From assembly GCA_964577055.1 (NCBI GenBank), contig CAZNWC010000017.1:1-35681 (forward strand): a stretch of DNA of 35,681 nucleotides. Direction: 5' to 3'. The stretch is from PNNG01 sp964577055 (lineage in GTDB: Bacteria; Bacteroidota; Bacteroidia; UBA7662). The notes beneath the pieces are model-generated. The model had not been told where the DNA came from, ran no database searches, and saw only the letters and a list, made by a program, of their open reading frames with translations. This document shows positions 22,475 to 30,695 of the stretch, piece by piece. Numbering within the stretch: the stretch's first letter is position 1; every line of letters starts with the position of its first letter. A program made the translations under genes and the position numbers.

Positions 22475-24144
22475 GCTTTGAGTCGTTTGGCCGAACGCGA
22501 TTTGCTGAAGGCAATAAGGTACAATAGCACACCCAAAAAGGCAGCGGTGCGACCTAGATAATCGCCGTATTGGCTGTAAAAAGTGAGTTTTTCGTTGAGG
22601 TGGACCTTGCCGGTAAGTGAGGTTTGCTCCCACCAGCCAGTCTGTTGCACTACGTCGCCGCGCTGATTGATGAAACAACTGATGCCCGTATTGCCCGAAC
22701 GTACCACGTCGCGGCGGTTTTCGATGGCCCGCAAACGTGCATAAGCCATGTGCTGGCGGTAGCCATCGGTATCGCCCCACCAGCCATCGTTGGTGATCAC
22801 CGCCAGCAGGTTCGCGCCTTTGTTGCGTACATAGCCAGTTACAAAGTCTCCGAAAATAGATTCGTAGCAAATCACAGGAGCAGCGTTCACCGGACCATTC
22901 CGAAAAGCTTCACGTTCGGCTTGCTTGCCGAGCTGCCCGGTCATGCCACCCAAATCGACCGACAACTTGTTCAAAAAGCCCAGCAGTTTGGGGTATGGCA
23001 TTTTCTCCACCCCAATCACCAACATCGATTTGTGGTATACGCCCATGGGTTGGCCTGTTTGAAAAAACAAAGCCGAATTGTGCGAGATGTATTTTTGTCC
23101 GTTGCCCAAATTGCGCGCAAATGCGGGCGCTTCATTTTCAGGATATACCGTAATGGCACTAGCGCCTGCCACCAGCGACGGCCCCGCATAGTTGCTCAAA
23201 AAATGTTGGATTTGGTCGGCCTGCCAGTTCGACTGTCCGCTGCGGTTGAGCCAAATGAATTCAGGAATGGAGGTTTCGGGCCAAAACACCATGCGGGTTT
23301 CGGGGGTCATGGCCCGGTCGGTTAGCTCCAGCAGCGTGTCAAGTTGGTTTTGGAACAGCGCCTCGTTGAACTTGGCGCCATAGGGATCGTAATTGGGCTG
23401 CACCACTGCAACTTCGGCAGCAATGCCCTGCGGTTGATAGCTGCTGTAGGCGCTCCACGACCAAATGGCAGGCACCAAAAACAAAATACCGGCCCTGAAC
23501 AAACTGCGGAAGGCTCGCCAGCCGAGCACCTTGCGTTCATCGGCTTCGGTTTGCTGCCGTCGCAACAGCAAGTTTTTGATGCCTTGAAACAACAAAATAT
23601 TGAGTACCAATACCCACAAACTGCCACCAAATACCCCGGTTAGGCTGTACCACTGCACCAAGGCGGGGGTGTTGGCAAAGGCATTGCCGAGAATGAGCCA
23701 GGGGAAATCGAGATCCCAATTGAGGTTGAGATACTCCATGCCCATCCACAAGCTGACCAGGGCAATCAAGGCCGTACGCTCGCCTGAGCGTTTTTTCACC
23801 ACATGAAAGAGGTAAAAAGCAGTGGCCATGAGCAGGGTGTTGGCCATAATGCCTGCAACGGCACCAATGAGGGCGGCGTTTTTGACCCACCAAGTCGCCA
23901 GCGTATTGAAGGTGACGAAGGCCAAACAACTCCACCACCAAACGCCCTTCGAGCCGTGGCCGGGCGAATAGTACAAATCATCCTCCAGCAACAACAAGGG
24001 CACAAAGGCCACAAATAGTAAGTACACCTGGTCGTAAGGCGGAAATGCCAGCCAAAACAACAGGCCGCTCAGCAGCACATAAACGAGCTTGGCCGATTTA
24101 GTTCCGGCCAGCCAAAACAATGACGAATTCTCCTTTGGGTGCAT
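22471..24144 (-). CDS. lnt: Apolipoprotein N-acyltransferase
   Basis: Lnt adds the third acyl chain to the N-terminal Cys of lipoproteins at the inner membrane. The 557-residue protein has a membrane N-terminal half and a nitrilase-like periplasmic domain. The catalytic triad positions are visible: Glu in FWPETSIPEF, Lys in MGVYHKSMLVIGVEKMPYP and Cys in APVICYESIFGDFV. A further match is LAVITNDGWWGDTDGYRQHM. Lipoproteins such as the META protein in this window would be its substrates. ATG 24144 overlaps the end of rsmI by 47 bases; no better start is evident, since the N-terminal membrane segments need it. It precedes the IMPase gene with an ATGA overlap. Confidence 0.95.
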   Translation of the reverse strand: MHPKENSSLFWLAGTKSAKLVYVLLSGLLFWLAFPPYDQVYLLFVAFVPLLLLEDDLYYSPGHGSKGVWWWSCLAFVTFNTLATWWVKNAALIGAVAGIMANTLLMATAFYLFHVVKKRSGERTALIALVSLWMGMEYLNLNWDLDFPWLILGNAFANTPALVQWYSLTGVFGGSLWVLVLNILLFQGIKNLLLRRQQTEADERKVLGWRAFRSLFRAGILFLVPAIWSWSAYSSYQPQGIAAEVAVVQPNYDPYGAKFNEALFQNQLDTLLELTDRAMTPETRMVFWPETSIPEFIWLNRSGQSNWQADQIQHFLSNYAGPSLVAGASAITVYPENEAPAFARNLGNGQKYISHNSALFFQTGQPMGVYHKSMLVIGVEKMPYPKLLGFLNKLSVDLGGMTGQLGKQAEREAFRNGPVNAAPVICYESIFGDFVTGYVRNKGANLLAVITNDGWWGDTDGYRQHMAYARLRAIENRRDVVRSGNTGISCFINQRGDVVQQTGWWEQTSLTGKVHLNEKLTFYSQYGDYLGRTAAFLGVLLYLIAFSKSRSAKRLKA

Positions 24145-24775
24145 GGGTTTTGAAATGTTGGATGAGCTCGGCCAGGGTGCCGTTCACGGTTTCTTCAAAT
24201 TTTTTGGTGATTTCACGCGATACACTGGCTTGGCGCTCTGCACCGCAATATTGGGCCAGCTCTTCCAGGCTTTTGAGCACGCGGTAGGGCGATTCGTAAA
24301 ACACCATGGTGCGACTTTCATCGGCCAGCTGCTTGAGGCGCGTTTGCCGACCTTTTTTCTGGGGCAAAAAGCCCTCGAAACAAAAACGGTCGCTGGGCAA
24401 ACCCGATTTCACCAGGGCCGGTATCAGGGCTGTGGCCCCGGGAGGAGCTTCTACTTCCAAGCCAGCAGCTACTGCTGAACGTGCCAGCAAAAAGCCGGGA
24501 TCCGATATGCCGGGCGTACCCGCATCGCTGATGAGGGCAATGGTTTTGCCGGCCTGCAACTGGGCAATCACCCTTTCGGTAAGCTGGTGCTCGTTGAATT
24601 TGTGGTACGACTGCAAAGGCTGCTTGATGTCGTAATGTTTGAGCAAAATACCGCTCGTTCGCGTGTCTTCGCACAAGACCAAATCGGCCTCCTTGAGCAG
24701 GCGAAGGGTACGCAGGCTGATGTCTTCGAGGTTGCCAATGGGTGTGGCGAGGAGGTACAGTTTGCCGTTGCTCAT
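24098..24775 (-). CDS. rsmI: 16S rRNA (cytidine(1402)-2'-O)-methyltransferase
   Basis: RsmI methylates the 2'-O of C1402 in the ribosomal P site. The 225-residue protein starts MSNGKLYLLATPIGNLEDI, the family's N-terminal strand and SAM-binding loop. It continues CEDTRTSGILLKHYDI, SDAGTPGISDPGFLLAR and FYESPYRVLKSLEEL, all standard landmarks. The frame allows an ATG at 24787, but the one at 24775 makes a four-base ATGA overlap with the upstream peptidase stop and matches homologues. It is cytosolic. It lies in an operon of phospholipid, lipoprotein and purine genes, a housekeeping mixture. Confidence 0.95.
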   Translation of the reverse strand: MSNGKLYLLATPIGNLEDISLRTLRLLKEADLVLCEDTRTSGILLKHYDIKQPLQSYHKFNEHQLTERVIAQLQAGKTIALISDAGTPGISDPGFLLARSAVAAGLEVEAPPGATALIPALVKSGLPSDRFCFEGFLPQKKGRQTRLKQLADESRTMVFYESPYRVLKSLEELAQYCGAERQASVSREITKKFEETVNGTLAELIQHFKTHAPKGEFVIVLAGRN

Positions 24776-25962
24776 GGTTGCTGCCATTGGTCGGTAAAAC
24801 TACGCAAGAGGGTGAATATGGCTCGATAATGTTGCCAGCGGAGGTTTTCGGGCCGGTCGTTGGGGTCGTGGTAGGCCGTTACATCGCCCAAGGTGTACAC
24901 AAAAATGGCAGGTACCCCTTTTTGTGTGAATGGATAATGATCGCTGTTAGCAGCATTGGCCCTTTTCTGAATGTTTTTGAGGTATTTGCCCGAAGTATTG
25001 AGGCTATCGAGCAGCTGGTAGGCCTTGCTTTGTTGCTCGCCGTTTACCATCATCAGGCCATCGCTGCCACCGGCCATGAGGTCGAGGTTGAGCACCAGAC
25101 TGATGTGCGAAAGCGACACCAAAGGTTTGCTGACGAAATAATTGGAACCCACCAGTCCGGCCTCTTCGGCAGCAAAGGCAATAAAAAGGAGGCTGTAGTC
25201 AGGCTGGTTTTGGGGTTGGCTGTAGTGCCGGGCCATATCGAGCAGCAAGGCAGTACCGCTGGCATTGTCGTTGGCACCCGGAAATAGCACCGAACCCATG
25301 CGGCCGAGGTGGTCGTAATGGGCGCAAATGGCCATGATGGAGTCGGGTTGCCTTTTGCCCCTTACCAAACCAGCTACATTGGCCACGGTATGTGCTTTGT
25401 AGCTGCCCGAAAAGTAAAAATCAGCCCATTTGATTTTGGCCGGAAGAGCAGCTTTGCGGACTTCTACATAAGCCAGGGGCCATTGGTCGCGCCCCACACT
25501 CCAGGTGAATTTTTGGTCGGTGGTTTCTAGCACAAGGCGTGGATTTTTGCCCATGGCCTTGGGTTGCTTGCCATCTTCGGCCAGCACCAGGCCTTTGCCC
25601 GGCTTGAGTTTTTGTGCTTGTCCGTGGGCCGACATCGGGTGCACCACATAATCGGTCCCCGGCACCAGCACCTGCTTGTTCAAACACAGGTATATGCTAT
25701 CAAAGGTATTTATCTCCAAACTGAAGGCTTGCAGATAATTGTCGCTCAGCGGTTGAAGCCCCAATCGGGCAAATTCACGCAGCAAATATTCGGCTGCGAG
25801 CTGTTGTCCGTTCTGCTGGTACCCACGTCCGTGGAAGGCCTGGCTGCTCAGCGTATCAAGCTGCTGGCGGGCATAGATTGCGTCTTGGGCATGCAAAGGC
25901 AGGCTACTGCCCAACAGCAGCCCCAAAAAGAGGTAAATCGACTTAAACCGCGCTGATTTCAA
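24772..25962 (-). CDS. Exported M28-family zinc metallopeptidase
   Basis: A 396-residue predicted periplasmic or secreted aminopeptidase. The signal peptide KSIYLFLGLLLGSSLPLHAQ precedes a peptidase M28 domain. The co-catalytic zinc ligands are in order: His of AICAHYDHLG, Asp of PGANDNASG, the Glu pair of AFAAEEAGLVG, Asp of LVLNLDLMAGG and His of ANSDHYPF. Residues about 30-190 hold a protease-associated-like N-terminal region. The start is TTG at 25962: it is the first in-frame start after the upstream stop, and the purS end overlaps it by 20 bases. The substrate is unknown, but aminopeptidase activity on peptides is likely. Confidence 0.9.
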   Translation of the reverse strand: MKSARFKSIYLFLGLLLGSSLPLHAQDAIYARQQLDTLSSQAFHGRGYQQNGQQLAAEYLLREFARLGLQPLSDNYLQAFSLEINTFDSIYLCLNKQVLVPGTDYVVHPMSAHGQAQKLKPGKGLVLAEDGKQPKAMGKNPRLVLETTDQKFTWSVGRDQWPLAYVEVRKAALPAKIKWADFYFSGSYKAHTVANVAGLVRGKRQPDSIMAICAHYDHLGRMGSVLFPGANDNASGTALLLDMARHYSQPQNQPDYSLLFIAFAAEEAGLVGSNYFVSKPLVSLSHISLVLNLDLMAGGSDGLMMVNGEQQSKAYQLLDSLNTSGKYLKNIQKRANAANSDHYPFTQKGVPAIFVYTLGDVTAYHDPNDRPENLRWQHYRAIFTLLRSFTDQWQQP

Positions 25963-26194
25963 AGTGGTAACGCTCCATGATCAGGTTGGCCAGCAGCTTT
26001 TTGCAGGCATCTTCTACTTCCTGACGGGCAGCAGCTTCGTTGGCGGCATCGAGGTGCAGGGTGATGTGCTTGCCCACCCGTACGTTTTCCACATTGTTCA
26101 GTCCCAGATTACGCAATCCGGCTTGAACAGCTTTGCCTTGCGGGTCGAGCAGGGCGTCGTGGGGCATGATGTCGATTTCGGCTTTGAATTTCAT
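25943..26194 (-). CDS. purS: Phosphoribosylformylglycinamidine synthase subunit PurS
   Basis: PurS is the small subunit of the three-part FGAM synthase (PurL-PurQ-PurS) in purine synthesis. The 83-residue protein shows IMPHDALLDPQGKAVQAGLR and the hallmark VENVRVGKHITLHLD, and ends in ERYHFEIS, as in other PurS proteins. It is a dimeric ferredoxin-like fold without catalytic residues. Its start overlaps the pssA stop as ATGA. PurL and PurQ are not in this window, so the complex genes are scattered. Confidence is high because the GKAV-GL-NLG-VRVGK pattern is diagnostic. Confidence 0.92.
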   Translation of the reverse strand: MKFKAEIDIMPHDALLDPQGKAVQAGLRNLGLNNVENVRVGKHITLHLDAANEAAARQEVEDACKKLLANLIMERYHFEISAV

Positions 26195-26877
26195 TTGGAG
26201 CGATTTGTAAGCAGGCCGACAATCGACCAGCTAATGTAGGCCAAAATTACAAAAGCCAATCCAAGGTACGAGTACCACAAGAGCAGAACGGCAGAAAAAA
26301 GCAGAAAAAGATAACGTGCTTGGTTGCCCGACCAGGCAAAACTTTTGAATTTGAAGGCCACCATGGGGATGGGCGACAGCAGCAGATACGACAGCAGGGC
26401 AGCAGCAGCCAACAGATATTCCTTGCGCAAACCATCTAAAGAGCCGGTGGTTGAGGTGAAATAAATGGTGAGCGAAGCAATGAGAATGCCGTTGGCAGGC
26501 GTAGGCAGACCGATGAATCCGTCGGTTTGGCGGGTATCATGGTTGAAGCGCGCAAGGCGCATGGCCGATGCCAGGGCAACTACAAAAACCCCGTATTCGG
26601 TGTAGGCGGTGCCTGGCACCGAGGCTGCCAGTTGAAAGAGCAGAAAGGAAGGCAAAACGCCAAAGCTTACCACATCCGACAACGAATCGAGGTCTTTGCC
26701 AATGGCCGATTGTGCATTCAATGCCCGGGCAGCAAAGCCATCGAAAAAATCCATCACTGCCGCCAGATACAACATTCGGGCAGCACCGGGCAAATCGCCC
26801 CAGGCGGCCAAACTGATGCCGATGCAGCCAAAAAGCAAATTGGTGAGGGTAATGGCATTGGGAATGGCGGCGCGCAT
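26191..26877 (-). CDS. pssA: CDP-diacylglycerol--serine O-phosphatidyltransferase
   Basis: PssA makes phosphatidylserine, the precursor of phosphatidylethanolamine, from CDP-diacylglycerol and serine. The 228-residue membrane protein begins IPNAITLTNLLFGCIG and carries the CDP-alcohol phosphotransferase signature DFFDGFAARALNAQSAIGKD followed by LDSLSD (about residues 43-68), that is D-x2-DG-x2-AR-x8-G-x3-D-x3-D. About six further hydrophobic segments follow. It heads the minus-strand operon of purS, peptidase, rsmI, lnt and IMPase. The divergent asparaginase gene starts 49 bases away. The call as serine rather than glycerol or choline transferase rests on overall sequence and context. Confidence 0.9.
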   Translation of the reverse strand: MRAAIPNAITLTNLLFGCIGISLAAWGDLPGAARMLYLAAVMDFFDGFAARALNAQSAIGKDLDSLSDVVSFGVLPSFLLFQLAASVPGTAYTEYGVFVVALASAMRLARFNHDTRQTDGFIGLPTPANGILIASLTIYFTSTTGSLDGLRKEYLLAAAALLSYLLLSPIPMVAFKFKSFAWSGNQARYLFLLFSAVLLLWYSYLGLAFVILAYISWSIVGLLTNRSK

Positions 26878-26925
26878 GTATTACGGTTTGAAAGCCCTAA
26901 ATTAAGGGGCTCAAAGCTCACTTTT

Positions 26926-27876
26926 ATGCGCATCCTGCTTTTTTGCCTCTTGCTATTGCCATGTATGGCCTTCACACAGTCATCGCCCATCGCTTTTGCC
27001 ATCCATGGCGGAGCCGGTTTTGTAGATTCCAACAAGGTGAGTCCCGAATTGCGTGCCCGTTACCGCATAGTGCTTTCCGAAGCCACCCTCACGGGCTACA
27101 GTATCCTCCAGCGTGGTGGAAGTAGCCTCGAAGCCGTGGAAGCAGCCATCCGCATCCTCGAAAATTCACCTCTGTTCAATGCGGGCAGGGGTGCAGTGAC
27201 CAATGCGGAGGGGTTTTGCGAGTTGGATGCCAGCATCATGGACGGCAAGACAAGGCAGGCGGGGGCAGTGGCCGGACTCACCACAGTGAAAAACCCCATT
27301 ACCCTGGCGCGATTGGTGAAAGACAGCTCCAAGCATGTTTTGCTCATGGGTGAGGGAGCGGAGCGTTTTGCTGCGAAAATGCCGGTAGAACGGGTGGAGC
27401 GCAGCTATTTTCTGGAGCGCGATCCCGACAAAAAAGGAGAGGTACCCGGCTGGCTGCACGATGCCAAGTTTGGAACCGTGGGCGCTGTGGCCCTCGATCG
27501 ACAAGGCAATTTGGCGGCGGGTACGTCGACCGGTGGCATGCGTGGCAAGCAGTTTGGGAGGGTAGGCGATGTTCCGTTGATTGGGGCCGGCACCTATGCC
27601 GAAAATGGGGTGGTAGCGGTGAGCTGTACTGGTCATGGTGAGTTTTTTATCAGGCAGGTAGCAGCTTACGAAGTGGCAGCCCTCATGAAATACAAAGGCC
27701 TCACGGTGCAACAAGCGGCCGATGCTGTCATCCACGAGCAATTGAAACCCATCGGAGGCAGCGGTGGCTTGATTGCACTCGATGCCCAAGGAAATATCCA
27801 TTTGCCCTTCAATTCGGGCAGCATGTTCAGGGCTTCGGTTGACAATGCGGGAAAAATTACAGTGGCCATTTGGTAG
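26926..27876 (+). CDS. Exported isoaspartyl peptidase/L-asparaginase
   Basis: A 316-residue N-terminal-nucleophile hydrolase of the plant-type asparaginase family (Ntn). It is made as a precursor that self-cleaves before the Thr of FGTVGAVALDRQGNLAAGTS, freeing Thr as nucleophile. Other matches are FAIHGGAGFVDSNK, FNAGRGAVTNAEG, ELDASIMDGK, GAVAGLTTVKNPITLAR, GGMRGKQFGRVGDVPLIGAG and SCTGHGEFFIRQ. The signal peptide MRILLFCLLLLPCMAFTQ points to periplasmic action, as in other Bacteroidota members. ATG 26926 is chosen because it begins the signal peptide; the upstream open frame is the shadow of pssA. The family hydrolyses isoaspartyl dipeptides and L-asparagine. Confidence 0.92.
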   Translation: MRILLFCLLLLPCMAFTQSSPIAFAIHGGAGFVDSNKVSPELRARYRIVLSEATLTGYSILQRGGSSLEAVEAAIRILENSPLFNAGRGAVTNAEGFCELDASIMDGKTRQAGAVAGLTTVKNPITLARLVKDSSKHVLLMGEGAERFAAKMPVERVERSYFLERDPDKKGEVPGWLHDAKFGTVGAVALDRQGNLAAGTSTGGMRGKQFGRVGDVPLIGAGTYAENGVVAVSCTGHGEFFIRQVAAYEVAALMKYKGLTVQQAADAVIHEQLKPIGGSGGLIALDAQGNIHLPFNSGSMFRASVDNAGKITVAIW

Positions 27877-27952
27877 AACACCCTTTGACCTTCATGGAGT
27901 CATATATTACGTTATCTTGTATTTTAGATATTTTGGTGTTTTATTTCCCACA

Positions 27953-27987
27953 TTTGGTAGGACGTATGCGTATTTGACTTACTTTTG
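27953..27987 (+). promoter_or_regulatory. Promoter of the fatty acid desaturase gene
   Basis: TACTTTTG (27980-27987) matches TAnnTTTG exactly. A TTTG at 27953-27956 is 23 bases upstream, a little far. The untranslated leader would be about 40 bases to ATG 28035 and contains GTCCGGACATATCTCCGGGG, which can pair with itself (CCGGA/TCCGG). Confidence 0.6.
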
Positions 27988-28034
27988 TAAATAACGTCCG
28001 GACATATCTCCGGGGCGGAGTTTAAATTATCTGA

Positions 28035-29105
28035 ATGCAATTACCTTCCATTCGCTTCTCGCGCCGCGACGAGCGAGGCTTTTTCCCCGAACTTCGTAAG
28101 AGAGTCGATCAGTATTTCGCCGAAAACAACCTCCGCAAGACGGGTGGTTCGCGCATGGTCATCAAAGCCATTGCCATGTTGGTGTTTTATCTCACCCCCT
28201 ATGCGCTGGTGCTCAGCGGCATGTTTACGGGTTGGGCGTTGTTGCCTTTGGTCATTTGGATGGGCATTGGTTTAGCTGGCGTAGGCATGGGCGTTATGCA
28301 CGATGCCTGTCACAATGCTTTTTCTGACAAGCAGTGGGTGAACCGCATTTTTGCTTCGAGCATGTATTTGGTAGGTGGCAATGTGTACAACTGGAAGATC
28401 CAGCACAATACCTTGCACCACACCTTTACCAACATCCACCATGCCGATGAGGACATTGCTGGCAAGGCATTCCTACGTCTTGACCGCCACGATGCCCACA
28501 AACCCATGCACCGCTTCCAACACATTTACGGTCCGATGCTTTATAGCCTCATGACTTTGAGCTTTCATTTTAAAGATTTCCGTCAGGTATTTACTTGGGC
28601 CAGCCAGAGCAGCAAAGAAGTTTACCGCAAAGAGGTGATCAATTTGATCATTGGTAAAATGGTGTTCTTTGGTTTGATGCTGATGCCCTTATTTCTCACT
28701 GGCATTACTTTTTGGCAGTGGTTGTTGGGCTTTGCTGTTGTGAACTTCACCGCGGGCTTTATCCTTGCCGGCATTTTCCAATTGGCACACATTGTTGAGG
28801 AAACCGATCAGCCTTTGCCGAATACCGAAGGTCAAATGGAAAATACTTGGGCCATTCACCAATTGCATACCACCGCCGACTTTGGTCGCAAGAGCTGGTT
28901 GTTGGGCTGGTATTCGGGTGGCTTGAATTTTCAGGTGGAGCACCATTTATTCCCCAATATCTGCCATTTGCACTATCCCAAAATCTCGGAAATTGTTGAA
29001 AAAACAGCCAATGAATTTGGTATTCCTTACCATGCCCATCCCAACATGGTGCTGGCAGCAGGCTCGCACATCCGCGCCCTCAAGCGTTTGGGTCGCGGCG
29101 AATAA
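28035..29105 (+). CDS. Fatty acid desaturase (acyl-lipid/acyl-CoA type)
   Basis: A 356-residue membrane diiron desaturase. The three histidine boxes are intact: HDACHN (residues about 95-100), HNTLHHTFTNIHH (about 128-140, containing HxxHH) and QVEHHLFPN (about 304-312, the QxxHH type). Four hydrophobic segments flank them. No cytochrome b5 domain is fused, so an external ferredoxin or cytochrome is needed. The QVEHH box places it with front-end or linoleoyl-CoA desaturase-like enzymes; the regiospecificity cannot be read. Such genes are often induced by cold. It is monocistronic, with its own promoter and a strong terminator. Confidence 0.93.
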   Translation: MQLPSIRFSRRDERGFFPELRKRVDQYFAENNLRKTGGSRMVIKAIAMLVFYLTPYALVLSGMFTGWALLPLVIWMGIGLAGVGMGVMHDACHNAFSDKQWVNRIFASSMYLVGGNVYNWKIQHNTLHHTFTNIHHADEDIAGKAFLRLDRHDAHKPMHRFQHIYGPMLYSLMTLSFHFKDFRQVFTWASQSSKEVYRKEVINLIIGKMVFFGLMLMPLFLTGITFWQWLLGFAVVNFTAGFILAGIFQLAHIVEETDQPLPNTEGQMENTWAIHQLHTTADFGRKSWLLGWYSGGLNFQVEHHLFPNICHLHYPKISEIVEKTANEFGIPYHAHPNMVLAAGSHIRALKRLGRGE

Positions 29106-29131
29106 TTTGCACACACACTAACCTTATGAAT

Positions 29132-29159
29132 AAGCCACCGGATTTCCGGTGGCTTTTTT
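29132..29159 (+). terminator. Rho-independent terminator after the desaturase gene
   Basis: A perfect stem GCCACCGG (29134-29141) and CCGGTGGC (29146-29153) closes a four-base loop ATTT and is followed by six T. Two A before the stem can extend the pairing. Confidence 0.92.
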
Positions 29160-29238
29160 GTTGGGCCCAATAAACACACGACAGAGAACAGCAATATGTT
29201 GAATGGTCAGCCCTTTGGGGCAATGGTAGCATGGAAGG

Positions 29239-30567
29239 CTACCTCGGTTCGCGTATGAATTTCGCTAAGCGCTCAATAAAAGCCACATCTACATGCACAG
29301 CTTGCTGGTAATGCGCCAACAATGGCGTCCCCTCTGCCACAGGCATGAGCAAGTGGTTGAGCCCAGGCAGCATTTCGGTGCGTAGATTGCCCCTTCCGGC
29401 CAAACGGCCTTCCCAAGCAGCGTTATCGGCCGCTTGTGATTGATAATCGCGTTCGCCGCGCACCACCCACAATGCTGCATTACTATACCAAAAATCATTG
29501 ACCAAATCGTTTTGTTGCAGGTACTTCCAATAGGGACCGGGCAGCTGCAGGGGCAGGCTGTCGGCAGGCGTGTAATGGCTCAGCTTGCTGCTTTTGGCAA
29601 GGGCAACTTGTGCGGCAAAAACTTTGGCGGCAGGCTGCCAGTCGGCCTCGCCCGCCTTTTCGGCCAATATAGGTAACATTTGGTCGAATAGCTGGTCGGG
29701 AAGTGGGCGGGGACTGCTGCCCACAAGGGTGAAGCTTCGCACTGGCAAGTCGCTGAACCGTGCAACGCGTCCTGATGCCAGTCCTCCCAAGCCCAAGCCC
29801 AATAGGTGCAATTGGTTAGTGTCGATTTCGGCCACTTGTTTGAGTTGCCTGAGGGCTGCCTGCACATCTTCGAGCATTTCTGTTTCGAGGGTGAGCAAAC
29901 GCAAGTCGGCCATCAATTCGGGACCGTAGCGGTAGGTGCGTTTGTCGAATCGGTAGCTGGCAATGCCCCTGGCCGCCAAACCTACAGCCAGGTCGCGGAA
30001 CATTTTGGTAGGCCCAATGCTGTGGTCTTTGTCTTGCGGGCCCAAATCGGGCAGTAACACCACCAATGGACAGCGTTGGCAATTGGCTGGCAAGGTGAGT
30101 GTGGCTGGCAGTACAATGGTGTCGTGCCTGATGGGCAGGCTGAACTCGCGGTACTGCGCAGGAATGTCGTAAGCCGGGGGCAAATAAGAGGCGGCGGCTC
30201 CGTCGGCCAGCACTTGCAAAGAAGCAATGCGTTGATCGGGACCAAAGCTGAACTCCAGCTGTAATGTATTTTTTTCGAATACCCATTGCCGGTAATAGTA
30301 GGGGCGATTGAGGTGCGTAAAAAGGCTATCGGCACCTGATTTGACGAATGTACCGTGCGATAATTGCAATCCTTCCCAAACGGCTGCCAATTGTTCGGCA
30401 TTGAGTTTTTCGGCCAAACCCGGACCCAACAATCGGGTAGCTGCGGCAAAATCATCGCGCTGCAAACGCGCCACCAGGCTGTCGGTGTAAGCCCGGTACA
30501 ACTTGGTTTGGGCATGGCCCAACATCCCCCAAAAAACCAAGCTCAGTAAAAGCAGCAAACGGCGCAT
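29239..30567 (-). CDS. Exported alpha/beta-hydrolase-fold protein with nucleophile Ser replaced by Gly
   Basis: A 442-residue exported protein. The signal peptide MRRLLLLLSLVFWGMLGHAQ is followed by an NTF2/DUF3887-like domain (residues about 20-115) and an alpha/beta-hydrolase domain similar to the acyl-CoA thioesterase/BAAT-like hydrolases. The acid (GERDYQS) and His (LPGLNHLLMP) regions are conserved. The nucleophile elbow, usually GHSLGG, reads GLGLGG, with Gly for Ser, so it probably has no esterase activity by the usual mechanism. ATG 30567 is preferred to the in-frame start at 30603, because the signal peptide starts there and a -7-like GTTCTTTG lies four bases upstream. Confidence 0.8.
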   Translation of the reverse strand: MRRLLLLLSLVFWGMLGHAQTKLYRAYTDSLVARLQRDDFAAATRLLGPGLAEKLNAEQLAAVWEGLQLSHGTFVKSGADSLFTHLNRPYYYRQWVFEKNTLQLEFSFGPDQRIASLQVLADGAAASYLPPAYDIPAQYREFSLPIRHDTIVLPATLTLPANCQRCPLVVLLPDLGPQDKDHSIGPTKMFRDLAVGLAARGIASYRFDKRTYRYGPELMADLRLLTLETEMLEDVQAALRQLKQVAEIDTNQLHLLGLGLGGLASGRVARFSDLPVRSFTLVGSSPRPLPDQLFDQMLPILAEKAGEADWQPAAKVFAAQVALAKSSKLSHYTPADSLPLQLPGPYWKYLQQNDLVNDFWYSNAALWVVRGERDYQSQAADNAAWEGRLAGRGNLRTEMLPGLNHLLMPVAEGTPLLAHYQQAVHVDVAFIERLAKFIREPR

Positions 30568-30571
30568 CTTG

Positions 30572-30604
30572 CAAAGAACGGGAATTGCGGCGGTTAGGTA
30601 CAAA
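30572..30604 (-). promoter_or_regulatory. Promoter of the alpha/beta-hydrolase gene
   Basis: On the minus strand, TTTG (30604-30601), 21 bases, then GTTCTTTG (30579-30572), two bases off TAnnTTTG. The ATG follows after four bases, again a leaderless layout. Confidence 0.4.
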
Positions 30605-30695
30605 CGAAAAGGTCCGACCTCCCGGCCGGACCTCGATACATGAAGAAGTTGGGTTGAAAATGATGTGGTTGTACGAACAGGGTTTTTACAACCGG

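Noticed and set aside
22475..22870. Upstream extension of the IMPase gene by 132 codons
   Set aside because: It lies inside lnt in another frame and is rich in Arg/Cys/His, as is typical of shadow frames; ATG 22474 makes an ATGA overlap.
26527..26925. Upstream extension of the asparaginase gene
   Set aside because: It is antisense to pssA, and the signal peptide begins at ATG 26926.
28000..28030. Riboswitch in the desaturase leader
   Set aside because: The leader is about 40 bases, too short for a known riboswitch; only a small CCGGA/TCCGG pairing is visible.
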